A stretch of 64,000 nt of DNA from Endozoicomonas sp965232255 (GCA_965232255.1 OZ246962.1:1488001-1552000); one strand, 5' to 3'; shown: positions 27,401-35,459, numbered from the stretch's first letter. Translations and numbers: made by a program. Notes: generated by a model from the sequence alone, not told the origin.

Positions 27401-27979
27401 CTACTCCGGGAGGCGGTGCTTGATCATTTGCCCCAGGGTGACGATGTCTTTACGTACCTCCTTTACCTGATTTTCCACCCCCTCAAGGCGCTGATTTATG
27501 CCGCCGAGCCACTCATTGGTACTGCCAAGACGTTCATTGTTTTCATCAAGTCGTTCGTTGGCCTCATCCAGACGCTCATTATTCTCACCAAGTCGGTCAT
27601 TGGTTTCGTTTAATCGCTCATAACTGGCATCGACCCGTTCATGGGTGCTATCCACCAGTTTGTTGGTCTCATCCAGGCGTCCATTGATTGTATCGAGATG
27701 CTCGTTGATGTCATCGAGGATTTTATGGGTACTATCCATCAACTCACTGGTGCGCTCAAAACCGGACATCGTGGACTGGGCCAATTCAGAAATATCCTCT
27801 TTTACCCCAGTAACTTCTGTCTGGATACCGGAGAGGTTCACTTTCACGCCAATAATTTCGTGCTGGTTTTTCAAGGCGATGTGTTTGATATCCGCCATCG
27901 CCTTGACCAGCCCATGAATGGTGTTATAGAGGGATTGGTGTTGTTTCTCCAACAACTCAACTCGTGATTCTAGCGACAT
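27401..27979 (-). CDS. Coiled-coil protein with heptad repeats
   Basis: A 192-residue protein made almost entirely of a coiled coil. After an N-terminal helix, residues about 75-165 contain heptads of the form LDExNERLDExNER, with Asn/Asp/Glu in most polar positions; consecutive copies are visible in both protein and DNA. No signal or membrane segment is present. Such proteins resemble phage-fibre or t-SNARE-like scaffolds, but no specific family is recognised. The ATG at 27979 has CAGGTAG upstream. It is minus-strand like its neighbours. Confidence 0.65.
   Translation of the reverse strand: MSLESRVELLEKQHQSLYNTIHGLVKAMADIKHIALKNQHEIIGVKVNLSGIQTEVTGVKEDISELAQSTMSGFERTSELMDSTHKILDDINEHLDTINGRLDETNKLVDSTHERVDASYERLNETNDRLGENNERLDEANERLDENNERLGSTNEWLGGINQRLEGVENQVKEVRKDIVTLGQMIKHRLPE
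27540..27680. repeat. Approximate tandem 21-bp repeats coding the heptads
   Basis: Plus-strand motifs such as TCGTTCGTTGG, GACGCTCATT and AGTCGGTCATTGG recur about every 21 bases, each unit coding one seven-residue turn of the coiled coil on the minus strand. The copies have diverged, so recent slippage is not obvious. Confidence 0.6.
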
Positions 27980-28439
27980 ACAGCTACTACCTGTCTTTTG
28001 TTGTGTTACAAAGCCTTGTGCTCGGAAATTTTGTAGTTAGACAGTCGCAGTGCACTGTTTATTAACCATTCTTATAAAAAAAGAGGATGCTGTTGTTCAA
28101 TCAGACTGCCCGACAAAAGCAACTCTATTGGATGCTATGACTGAACACATGACAACGCCGTACACTGACTGCCTGATCAGAATAGCAGCGCTTTCGAATA
28201 CCAGCGATTTTGGTTTGTTTGAATTGTCTGGCGACGAATTTTGCTAGCGCCATCGGCAAACTGCGGGAAACACGACAGGATGGCTGCTACGATGTCCTGC
28301 CAAGAGAGGACCGGATTGCTCTCTGTATTGAGCACAGATCCCAACAAAAAAGTCACACGTCGTGCGTAATCAAACACACGACATTAGCCAAAGCAGGAAA
28401 GCTCCAAGGCAAAAAAGCAGGCTCAGACAGAATAACTAT
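27980..28439. other. 460-bp gap with no supported gene
   Basis: Three short frames (plus 28050-28247, plus 28210-28464, minus 28177-28377) overlap each other and have no convincing ribosome sites. The minus-strand frame has the most protein-like composition and could be a decayed gene or the continuation of the 988-residue transcription unit, but this is weak. No terminator was recognised for the upstream minus-strand gene. Confidence 0.4.
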
Positions 28440-31406
28440 TCACACCCACGCTTTCATTTCATAGGGCACGGCAGCTTTTTCTTTCTCGGGTTCAGCTGTA
28501 GCTACCTGAAGTGACTGGGAGAACAACTCCAGATCTTTGGCCACCAAATCCAGCCGTTGGGATAACACACCGGCAAAGTCTGTCATCCCCTTTACCGAGT
28601 CTGGCGCTGAGCTCTGGTCAAACGCCAGCTCCCACAGTTCCGGTGTCGAGATGAAGGTGTGCAACAAAGTTTTGGACTGGTCAACGTTGGATTCCAGTGT
28701 CGCCTTACGCAAATTGGTATGAGTTGACTGGTCATGGCCTGTTGTACCGGCGCTGTCCACCAACGTCGCCAACGTATCAAAGTTGGTAGTGTTCAGGTTC
28801 CACAAGGGTAGCGCCGGCGCCGAAGTAACTGAACGACCAATAACGTTCCAGGCTGCCAACATAAAGTAGCGGGACATATTCTTTAACCCGTGTTGCATAG
28901 CAAACGTGCTCATATTCACTACTTCCAGCACCGGACGGTAAAACAACTTGTAAACCAATCCAACACTCATAAGACCCATGGATTTTTTGAAAAGTGGGTC
29001 AAGGGCCGATTTGCCATCCGAGCTACTCACCGCAGTACCAAAATCGGCAAACAATATGCCCAGGTGCAAGATCATGAATAGAGCAGTCAAGAACGAATTA
29101 ATACCTTTTTTCGTGCCGTAGTCAGATCGGGTCAAAGCTTCACCATCAAGAGCGCTATTGATGACCCCTTGCAGGAGATCCTCGTCCTCATGGGTCAACG
29201 GTTGGTTGTTGAAAACTTTGCCGAGAATTTTTATCACTCTGGCTTTTTCCTGCTCATTCATCATATTGTCAACCACGCCGCGGTTTTCAATGGCAGACAA
29301 TGGTATTATGATTCTTGTGCATATGTTGTCGTATATCCAATCTCTGATTGGTACGTCTGGTGTAGCATCCTTGCCTTCAAAAGCTACATTGTTCAGCGCG
29401 CGAACGCCAATCAGGGCGCCAGAAAAGGCGCGGTAGATTTTCTGGATCTTGCTCTCCTTACTACCTTCCATCGCATTGAAATAAGCCCGGATTACATCGG
29501 CACACTCAAGCTTGTACTTTTCTGGATCCTGGGCAATCTGGGCCATACTCACGGTTTCGCCACCTGCGACGGTTATTTTGAACTGTCCTGGTTCTTCTGT
29601 TGCGTCACCGTCGATGGGTCCCTGAGTCAATGTTGACGGCGCAGCAACGGGCTGTTGCAGTCCTGATGCTTCCGCTTGTGGGTCTGGGACGGCTCCAGGT
29701 TGCCCGGCGGCATCCGGTTGCGCTGCATCGGGTGAGGCCGCATCTTGTGGTATCGATTCTTGTTCTGCTGGTTTTTGCCCGGTTACCTCTTCTGTCAGCG
29801 CTTGCTCTTGCGCGGTGGGTGCCGGTGAATTGCTGTCCTCTTGCGGCACCGATTCCTGGTGTTCCGTTTCGATGGTGGCTACTTCCGTGGTACTTTCAGC
29901 GCTTGCCTGCGGTCCATCTTCCGGTTGCGTTGCCTGGTCATCGACTTGTGAAGAAGCAGCATCGACTGCCGCCTGAGTGGTCGGTTGTTCCTGAGCCGGT
30001 GGCGCAGATGGCGTACTGGCTTGCGGCAGCGTTGTCATTTCCAGCGGACTATAAGGCATTGGTTGTACGTGTTCGCCAGCAGGTGGCTTGGTACTTTCTG
30101 CCCTACCAACAGGCGATTGCGGTGGTTTCTTTTTGTCTGATGAGCTGATTATGGTCTTATAAGTATCTGTTAGTCGTTTAATGGCATGGTTAACATAAGT
30201 GGCCTCATTTTTTGGTGCAATAACGGTAATGCCCAGCCTGAAAGTACTGAGAAAATACAAACTGATGGCCATGGTCGTTGGCATCAGGTTACCCCACTTC
30301 AGACCAAATTCGTCGACTTTGCCAGTAGTAAAGTAGTTACCGGCAAAGTCCTTGATTTTTTCCAGCACAGTCTCATTGAGATGACTGAAGTTTTCATCCA
30401 TGTATTCATTAAAGTTTGTTGTTTTGGTAGCCCCGGAAAGATTGCGATCAACGATCAGGTTGGCTACTACAAACATGTAGATAAAAGGCACAAAAGACAT
30501 TAGAAAATCGGTGGATGCATCAAGGATATTCCGACAGTGCTCTAGCTTGGTAAGCTCTTTGCGGGCCGCTGCCTCCATAATTTTCATATTGACTACTGAT
30601 TTGGCATAAAGCGACATGGCGGTGCACTGATCATAAAAATCCACCGTTTTTTTGCAGTCACTGGTAAATTGCTTCACGAGAGTGCTATCGATATCACCAC
30701 TGGTTGCCTTCATATCATTAATTAGCTTGGCCAAAATAATCTTTGGGGTCAGAATACCATTGCCTTTTGTTATTTCCGAAACAACAGCACGGTTCAGATG
30801 GGCAGCATTTAGCCTGTGATGGTTTTTATGCAGAAAACCCCTTATCTGGCTCGCAACCGCTTCATCGCCAGCATTGGGGTCAATCAACATGTTTACTAAC
30901 AGTCTGTTCAAATCAGCCAGTGGTCCTTCTGGCAAGGATATGCTGTCTCCCAGGACGAAGTTCTCCATACAGGCAATATAGGATTCAGGATCAAATTTGG
31001 AGATGTCTGCGGTATAGCCTTTGGAAAGATCGTGCATAACCGTCTCAAGCTTTTCATCCATTTTGGCGTGAAATGGTTCTTTAGTCAGACGCCCATGCAG
31101 GAATAGGGCACCGTCGGCTGCTGTTTGAAAAATTTTGAAAGACAACAATAGTTTGGCAAATCCTTTAATGGCAGAGCCGGTCAGCGACATTTTACCCCTG
31201 CTGGCGATTTCATGGTCTTTCATAGCCACCAGGCCGCTGCGTTGAAAGCTCTCTAACTTATCCAGCTTTTGCAACTCTGCAGCCGAAATAACACTGTGGC
31301 TGCCCAACATGCTACGACGTACATCGTCGTTAACTCCGTGTAATCCGGGCTCAGAAGCGACCATTGGTGTTGTTTGAATTAACTTGGGCTGGTTTGTGGC
31401 GTGCAT
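28440..31406 (-). CDS. Large (988 aa) membrane-associated protein of unknown family
   Basis: No family is recognised. The ATG at 31406 has a GAGGA site. There is no signal peptide. The protein falls in two parts joined by a low-complexity linker of roughly residues 425-620 rich in Q, A, P, E and T. The N-terminal part has hydrophobic stretches FLMSFVPFIYMFVVANLIV and MPTTMAISLYFLSTF; the C-terminal part has FLTALFMILHLGILF and SMGLMSVGLVYKLFY. Each half thus has one hydrophobic helix, about 50-75 residues, then a second, which may point to an internal duplication. The remainder is helical and charged. The plan (no signal, paired membrane hairpins, disordered linker) is seen in some secreted bacterial effectors, but this is inference. 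Confidence 0.8.
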   Translation of the reverse strand: MHATNQPKLIQTTPMVASEPGLHGVNDDVRRSMLGSHSVISAAELQKLDKLESFQRSGLVAMKDHEIASRGKMSLTGSAIKGFAKLLLSFKIFQTAADGALFLHGRLTKEPFHAKMDEKLETVMHDLSKGYTADISKFDPESYIACMENFVLGDSISLPEGPLADLNRLLVNMLIDPNAGDEAVASQIRGFLHKNHHRLNAAHLNRAVVSEITKGNGILTPKIILAKLINDMKATSGDIDSTLVKQFTSDCKKTVDFYDQCTAMSLYAKSVVNMKIMEAAARKELTKLEHCRNILDASTDFLMSFVPFIYMFVVANLIVDRNLSGATKTTNFNEYMDENFSHLNETVLEKIKDFAGNYFTTGKVDEFGLKWGNLMPTTMAISLYFLSTFRLGITVIAPKNEATYVNHAIKRLTDTYKTIISSSDKKKPPQSPVGRAESTKPPAGEHVQPMPYSPLEMTTLPQASTPSAPPAQEQPTTQAAVDAASSQVDDQATQPEDGPQASAESTTEVATIETEHQESVPQEDSNSPAPTAQEQALTEEVTGQKPAEQESIPQDAASPDAAQPDAAGQPGAVPDPQAEASGLQQPVAAPSTLTQGPIDGDATEEPGQFKITVAGGETVSMAQIAQDPEKYKLECADVIRAYFNAMEGSKESKIQKIYRAFSGALIGVRALNNVAFEGKDATPDVPIRDWIYDNICTRIIIPLSAIENRGVVDNMMNEQEKARVIKILGKVFNNQPLTHEDEDLLQGVINSALDGEALTRSDYGTKKGINSFLTALFMILHLGILFADFGTAVSSSDGKSALDPLFKKSMGLMSVGLVYKLFYRPVLEVVNMSTFAMQHGLKNMSRYFMLAAWNVIGRSVTSAPALPLWNLNTTNFDTLATLVDSAGTTGHDQSTHTNLRKATLESNVDQSKTLLHTFISTPELWELAFDQSSAPDSVKGMTDFAGVLSQRLDLVAKDLELFSQSLQVATAEPEKEKAAVPYEMKAWV

Positions 31407-32366
31407 TTTTCATCCTCATCAATTGTATTTAAAAGATATTAATATCATTTATTTATTGTCGGACAGCCGATAAGAAATACCTGCCGGATTGCACTACAGA
31501 TAAATTAGAGGCGAGAAAATTCTGATTGCTGGCAAACGTGCTGAGAGATCAGGCCAGCGCAGACGGACAGGGAATATTTTCATAACTGCATACATCCTGG
31601 CTTTATCAATAAGAATTGGTGCTTCATCGGACTAAGCGATCATTAAGTTGTTTATATCTGCCTCATAAAATAAAACAGTTATACCTTATGCAGTCATCCT
31701 GAATTTCATCATTATTTCCTGAGCACACAGGGTAGTATTGAATTTGTTTTCAGGGTTAATAAATTTTTTAAATGTTGATTGTTTTTTTTATTTCCTCATG
31801 AATATAAATGTGCTGCTTAGTTGATAGTTTTTCCAAGTAAAACAAATAAACAAAACCATCCGTTCTGCCAGAAAATGGTAGACGACAATGAAAATATTTA
31901 AGGAAAAACAAAGTTAAGGTACTAAAAAAACCATAAAACAAATAAAAGGAAACGTATTATGGGAGGATATGATTGCTTGGTGCGATAGTGTGGATTATGC
32001 GTAAAAACAGAGTGTCCGTATGCGAACGAATGCAGGTATAGATTCGTAAGTCCATTTTTTCTGCTGACGCTATCATTGTTCTGAAAGGGAGGTGTATTTC
32101 AACCAGTTTACCAAGGCTGGTCAAGGGAAGGTATTTCGATGTCGGGGATGGTCGGCACTTCAGGACACTTCAGCGGAATAGCAGGATTGCAGATTGTTAG
32201 CAGAATCGTCGTAAACTGTCGCCTTTATGCCCTCGGGTGCGATAGGGTCGGGAGTGTCACCGATTCTAACATTCTTGTCAGTAATTAGCAGAATTATTGC
32301 CTAATATGAATGTCCAACCGGATGCAAATTGATTACGCAAATTACAATATTTGGAGAAACCAAAAC
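31407..32366. other. About 950-bp AT-rich non-coding region
   Basis: The left part (31407-31950) is strongly AT-rich with many A/T tracts and presumably carries the minus-strand promoter of the 988-residue gene and curved DNA. No frame longer than a few dozen codons is convincing; nine-codon frames at 31890 and 31959 have ribosome-like sites but are too short to call. Towards 32300 the sequence becomes less AT-rich and leads into the Cys-rich small gene. Confidence 0.6.
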
Positions 32367-32627
32367 ATGCAGCCACAGCAATCGATTCCCGGCTTAAGCG
32401 TAGAAAGATGCATCACAAGACATTATTCCGGCATCAGCGATCCTAAATGTACCGGTGCAGCAGCAGGTTGTTTACTCGGTTTGTTCACCGGCCACCCGAT
32501 CCAATGTTGCTGCGCAGGCTGTCTGGTCGGCATGGCATACAAACACGTCATGACATCAATCAAAATGGAAGAGCGTGTTGTAACCCAATCTCCTCCTGTT
32601 GGGTCCCAATTTATGAATCGCTTTTAG
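32367..32627 (+). CDS. Small Cys-rich protein with a hydrophobic glycine-rich centre
   Basis: From the ATG at 32367 (GGAGA upstream) the product is 86 residues; ATG 32310 would add 19. The centre, TGAAAGCLLGLFTG then CCCAGCLVGMAY, is a short Gly/Ala/Cys-rich hydrophobic stretch with seven Cys in the chain, like a membrane-inserted or metal-binding miniprotein. No family is recognised. It lies at the right end of the AT-rich region, upstream of decayed DNA. Confidence 0.5.
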   Translation: MQPQQSIPGLSVERCITRHYSGISDPKCTGAAAGCLLGLFTGHPIQCCCAGCLVGMAYKHVMTSIKMEERVVTQSPPVGSQFMNRF

Positions 32628-33078
32628 ATTTTTCCGTTAATTTTTGCTCTGGTAAAATCCACTGCCTCAAATGCTGTGCGGAAAAGCCAGATAGCAAAAA
32701 TACCCGGTACTATCATCGGATTAATGTGGCGAAAGGAGGCCGCATAAGTGAAAAATTGAGAGTGTGTCGCAGGCACACAATCTGGCAGCATCTGACAGGA
32801 TAGAGAAGAATTGCTGAATTGTGGCGAAGCCCACGGAGAGATGGTGGTAGGCCAACCGAAGTCTGTTGTCGGAGACAGGCTTCAAACCACTTCAACTGCT
32901 ATTGGTCGCTATCGAGAGCGTCTGGAAAAGCTTTGGCAAACCGGCGGATTGCGAACAGGCGATCAGCGAGTTGGAAGCGAAACTTTACCGTTCAGCCTGA
33001 CAGGAACCTCTTGGATACTTCAGTTGCCATAGCTACTATGGCTTATTTTAAAGCACTGCAAAACAGCAGAGATAGGTG
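32628..33078 (+). pseudogene. Decayed coding DNA (unidentified)
   Basis: No intact gene is present. Two stretches are protein-like in different plus-strand frames: one around 32810-32860 (RSPRRDGGRPTEV) and one from about 32848 to 33000 encoding LLSETGFKPLQ and ADCEQAISELEAKLYRSA before a TGA. Their order and spacing suggest one gene broken by frameshifts. I cannot name the original product. Confidence 0.35.
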
Positions 33079-33315
33079 ATGCCCACAGTCTTGAGGATTG
33101 GGCCTCACCGATTTTTCTTCTACTCTAACGAAAACGGTGAACCTGTCCATATCCATATTCAGCGGGATCAGGCGCTGGCGAAATTCTGGTTAAGCCCGGT
33201 GGTGCTGGCCAGCTCCGTGAAGTTTTCGGCTAAAGAGCTGCGAGAACTGAAAAAGCAGACAGAGCACCACGAAGCCCAATTTCTGGAGGCATGGAATGAA
33301 TACTTTAAAGGTTGA
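33079..33315 (+). CDS. DUF4160 domain protein, probable toxin-antitoxin-like partner
   Basis: A 79-residue protein: MPTVLRIGPHRFFFYSNENG, then the PVHIHIQRD motif typical of DUF4160. A GTG directly precedes the ATG. The last 20 bases overlap the DUF2442 gene. DUF4160-DUF2442 pairs are common in bacterial accessory regions and are often listed as candidate toxin-antitoxin modules, but the mechanism is not established to my knowledge. Confidence 0.88.
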   Translation: MPTVLRIGPHRFFFYSNENGEPVHIHIQRDQALAKFWLSPVVLASSVKFSAKELRELKKQTEHHEAQFLEAWNEYFKG

Positions 33316-33541
33316 GGAGCGACCACTGGCACAGGAGGTCCGGTTTTCAGACTGCGAAATGATTGTCAGCCTGGTGGATGGAAGGACGATTTCTATACCC
33401 GTTACCTGGTTTCCGACCTTGGCCAACGCTACTGAAGCACAGCGCAACAACTGGCAGCTACTGGGTGGTGGTGATGGTATTCACTGGCCAGATCTTGATG
33501 AAGACCTGAGTGTACGTGGCCTATTGTTCGGAACCCACTAA
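33296..33541 (+). CDS. DUF2442 domain protein, partner of DUF4160
   Basis: An 81-residue protein with FSDCEMIVSLVDGRTISIPV, TWFPTLANAT and IHWPDLDEDLSVRGLL, the full DUF2442 pattern. Its ATG lies inside the end of the DUF4160 gene, so translation is coupled. In proposed pairs the DUF2442 member has been suggested to be DNA-binding; here that is only inference. It is followed within 80 bases by an hsdM fragment. Confidence 0.88.
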   Translation: MNTLKVEERPLAQEVRFSDCEMIVSLVDGRTISIPVTWFPTLANATEAQRNNWQLLGGGDGIHWPDLDEDLSVRGLLFGTH

Positions 33542-33620
33542 CCTTTCTTAATCCGACTTACCGAGCCTTTCTCTACGTCTGTTATCATGCCGATGCCGAA
33601 TGACGTTTAAGAGAATCCCC

Positions 33621-33745
33621 ATGTCCATCAGTTCAGTGGTCAAATCCATTCAGGACATCATACGCAAAGACGCTGGTGTCGATGGTAATGCCCAGCGCAG
33701 CGCCTGAGTCAAATGCCTCGGTTGCTGTTCCTAAACAGGATAAAA
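33621..33745 (+). pseudogene. hsdM: N-terminal remnant of a type I restriction methylase subunit HsdM
   Basis: The start MSISSVVKSIQDIIRKDAG, then VDGNAQR, is the standard N-terminus of one HsdM subfamily. The intact frame stops after 28 codons at 33705-33707. A tandem CAGCGCAGCG just before the stop looks like a 5-bp duplication. Removing one copy restores LSQM followed by LLFLN, aligning with the usual ISQL-W-LFLK continuation, although Trp has become Arg (TGG to CGG) and a Pro is introduced. Homology then ends near 33745 at an inverted repeat. The rest of hsdM, hsdS and hsdR are absent. Confidence 0.85.
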
Positions 33746-33791
33746 AGGACACCCATATTCTCAGTTGATAAATTTATGGGTGTCCTATTTT
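33746..33791 (+). terminator. 12-bp perfect inverted repeat with T-tract at the hsdM remnant boundary
   Basis: AGGACACCCATA (33746-33757) and TATGGGTGTCCT (33775-33786) are exact complements around a 17-base loop. A-tracts lie before and ATTTTT after, so it can act as a rho-independent terminator. It begins exactly where similarity to hsdM is lost, so it may instead mark an old recombination or insertion junction. Confidence 0.6.
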
Positions 33792-34050
33792 TCGCGTTCG
33801 GCCCAGCAGCATCAGACTGCCGAAAAATGAGGTAAGCATGGCGGGTTAGTCTAACGAAGTACCGGTCAGGTTGGCAGTGCATCACGCACAAAACGAGCCA
33901 TCAGCCGATAAAATATTTTTTTGCCGACGGTGCCATAAAGTTGCATTAGCCAATATTTGGTAGCTTACCTAAGTCGCCACCACAAGATATAGATGCTGGG
34001 TAATGGTAACCCTATGTTTAAGCAACGGAAAAGCAAGGTCGAATGGTGCT

Positions 34051-34090
34051 GTATTGCGCTATATAACGCTATATTGCGCTAAATTACGCT
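34051..34090. repeat. Four tandem 10-bp repeats upstream of the Abi_2 gene
   Basis: Units GTATTGCGCT, ATATAACGCT, ATATTGCGCT and AAATTACGCT follow without gaps. The 10-bp period matches one DNA helical turn, so a protein could bind all four on one face. They lie 120-160 bases ahead of the Abi_2 start, a natural place for an operator. Confidence 0.75.
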
Positions 34091-34130
34091 TGACCCACTT
34101 CATCTCAAAACCTATGCTTTCTCATAACAC

Positions 34131-34187
34131 ACCCGCCATGCCTATGTGGACTTCGGTTCATACGCATAAATTGAGCGGGTTTTTTTA
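34131..34187 (+). terminator. Strong terminator-like hairpin just upstream of the Abi_2 gene
   Basis: ACCCGC (34131-34136) pairs with GCGGGT (34175-34180) and is followed by a T-run to 34186. An imperfect inner stem closes on a TTCG tetraloop at about 34152-34155. It ends about 23 bases before the Abi_2 ATG. It may insulate the gene from upstream transcription or act as an attenuator in its leader. Confidence 0.75.
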
Positions 34188-34209
34188 TGCCCTTCTTTTG
34201 AGCCTGTGG

Positions 34210-35217
34210 ATGACCGAGTTCACCAAGCCAGCACTGTCAGTAGAACAACAAATTCAACTGCTTATCGATCGTGGATTGATCATAAGGGATCGAGAGCGAG
34301 TTGCCCGATACCTTGAGGTGGTGAGTTTTTTTCGTCTTTCAGCCTATATGCGACCGTTTCAGGAAAGTGATGCTTCACATCGCTTCAAAGAGGAAACCTG
34401 CTTTCAGCAGATTGTTGAACTGTATGCGTTTGACCGCGAGCTGCGATTGATAGTAATGGATGCGACAGAGCGCTTCGAAGTGGCCATGCGCTCAGCAATT
34501 GGCAACCATATGGGACCAATTCATGGCGCTCACTGGTATCTTGACGAACGACTGTTTCGAGTGGATTTTGAGCATAAACGGTTGTTAAAAGAGTCCGAGG
34601 ATAAAATCTCAAAAGAGCGCCTAGCACTTACCAGAGATATTCGCAATATTGAAAAAAGTTGCGCATCAGAGGCTGAAAAGCAAGAGCGTATTTGCGGGCG
34701 TCAAAGGGAAAATTACCTGCGTTTTTACCCGTCTCAATACGACTACCCCAGGCTATTACCCAACTGGGCAATGCTGGAAGAGCTGAGTCTTGGCAGCATA
34801 TCCCATATGTTTAAGGGATTGGCCAAGGACTCCGATCGGAAAAAAATTGCTAAACGTTTTGATACACCCCATTTAGTGTTAAGCAGTTGGTTGCATACAC
34901 TAACATTCGTACGCAACTGTTGTGCTCACCATGTTCGGCTTTGGAACCGAGAATTGAGCGTGCCACCAAAGTTGCTAAAAAACCAGCGCTGGAATGCGAT
35001 TCCCGAGCGGCTACCTGCTCTCGATATTCAACCACGCCGTCGAATCTTCATTATACTGTTGATTCTTGACCATTTGATGACTCAAGTAAGTCCAGACAGC
35101 AAATGGCTAGATAGGCTGTGTGACCTGCTGCACAAATATCCCGGCGTGAGCAAGGACTTTATGGGCTTTCCTTCGAACTGGGAGGACTTAATGACTTTGG
35201 GTGGTTGCACCCCATAG
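34210..35217 (+). CDS. Abi_2 family abortive-infection protein (AbiD/AbiF-like)
   Basis: The ATG at 34210 begins MTEFTKPALSVEQQIQLL; the frame is open to 34003, but that part runs through the terminator hairpin and the repeats. The 335-residue protein shows the Abi_2 landmarks in order: KPALSVEQQIQLLIDRGLII, a FFRLSAYMRPF segment, FDRELRLIVMDATERFEVAM and HWYLD. The C-terminal HEPN-type motif is RNCCAHH (Arg235, Asn236, His240, His241). HEPN proteins of this family are expected to act as RNases that stop phage growth by killing or halting the cell. It lies beside an hsdM remnant and a DUF4160/DUF2442 pair, close to a tRNA. Confidence 0.9.
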   Translation: MTEFTKPALSVEQQIQLLIDRGLIIRDRERVARYLEVVSFFRLSAYMRPFQESDASHRFKEETCFQQIVELYAFDRELRLIVMDATERFEVAMRSAIGNHMGPIHGAHWYLDERLFRVDFEHKRLLKESEDKISKERLALTRDIRNIEKSCASEAEKQERICGRQRENYLRFYPSQYDYPRLLPNWAMLEELSLGSISHMFKGLAKDSDRKKIAKRFDTPHLVLSSWLHTLTFVRNCCAHHVRLWNRELSVPPKLLKNQRWNAIPERLPALDIQPRRRIFIILLILDHLMTQVSPDSKWLDRLCDLLHKYPGVSKDFMGFPSNWEDLMTLGGCTP

Positions 35218-35459
35218 CTCCACCAGCTGGCGAAAGAATATTTTTTGGGGAAGCAGTGAAGCGGCATGAGGTATGGCTTGTCTTTTTTGTCTAAAAATAA
35301 CGATTAGCAGGGGCGTTAGACAAGAAATAGACCGTTTTAGACAATGGTCAGACGGGGAAAATACAACCAATAGTACAACCAAACCCAAAAATTACTGTAA
35401 ACAAAAAAGCCTCTTTGGTCTAAAGAGGCTTTTAAGTCTATGATTTTCACAGGAAAATA
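35218..35459. other. Gap between the Abi_2 gene and tRNA-Thr
   Basis: There is no supported gene. The sequence includes AT-rich blocks and the duplicated phrase ACAACCAA(A/T), with the tRNA terminator at its right end. Because it touches the CCA end of the tRNA, it is where an integrative-element junction would be expected, but no direct repeat of the tRNA 3' end was found in the window. Confidence 0.5.
35403..35432 (-). terminator. Terminator of the tRNA-Thr gene
   Basis: AAAGCCTCTTT (35406-35416) and AAAGAGGCTTT (35422-35432) form an 11-bp stem with a five-base loop. Read on the minus strand it ends in a T-run (complement of A's from 35403), so it terminates transcription leaving the tRNA. 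Confidence 0.88.

Noticed and set aside
27500..27700. Regular 21-bp repeats considered as a CRISPR array
   Set aside because: No unique spacers separate the repeats, units are diverged and contiguous, and they encode coiled-coil heptads in one open frame.
29600..30148. 182-residue plus-strand frame opposite the low-complexity part of the 988-residue gene
   Set aside because: Low-complexity coding DNA often leaves the opposite strand open; composition is that of a shadow.
34051..34090. 10-bp tandem repeats considered as replication iterons
   Set aside because: No replication initiator gene or DnaA boxes were seen nearby, and the position just upstream of Abi_2 fits an operator better.
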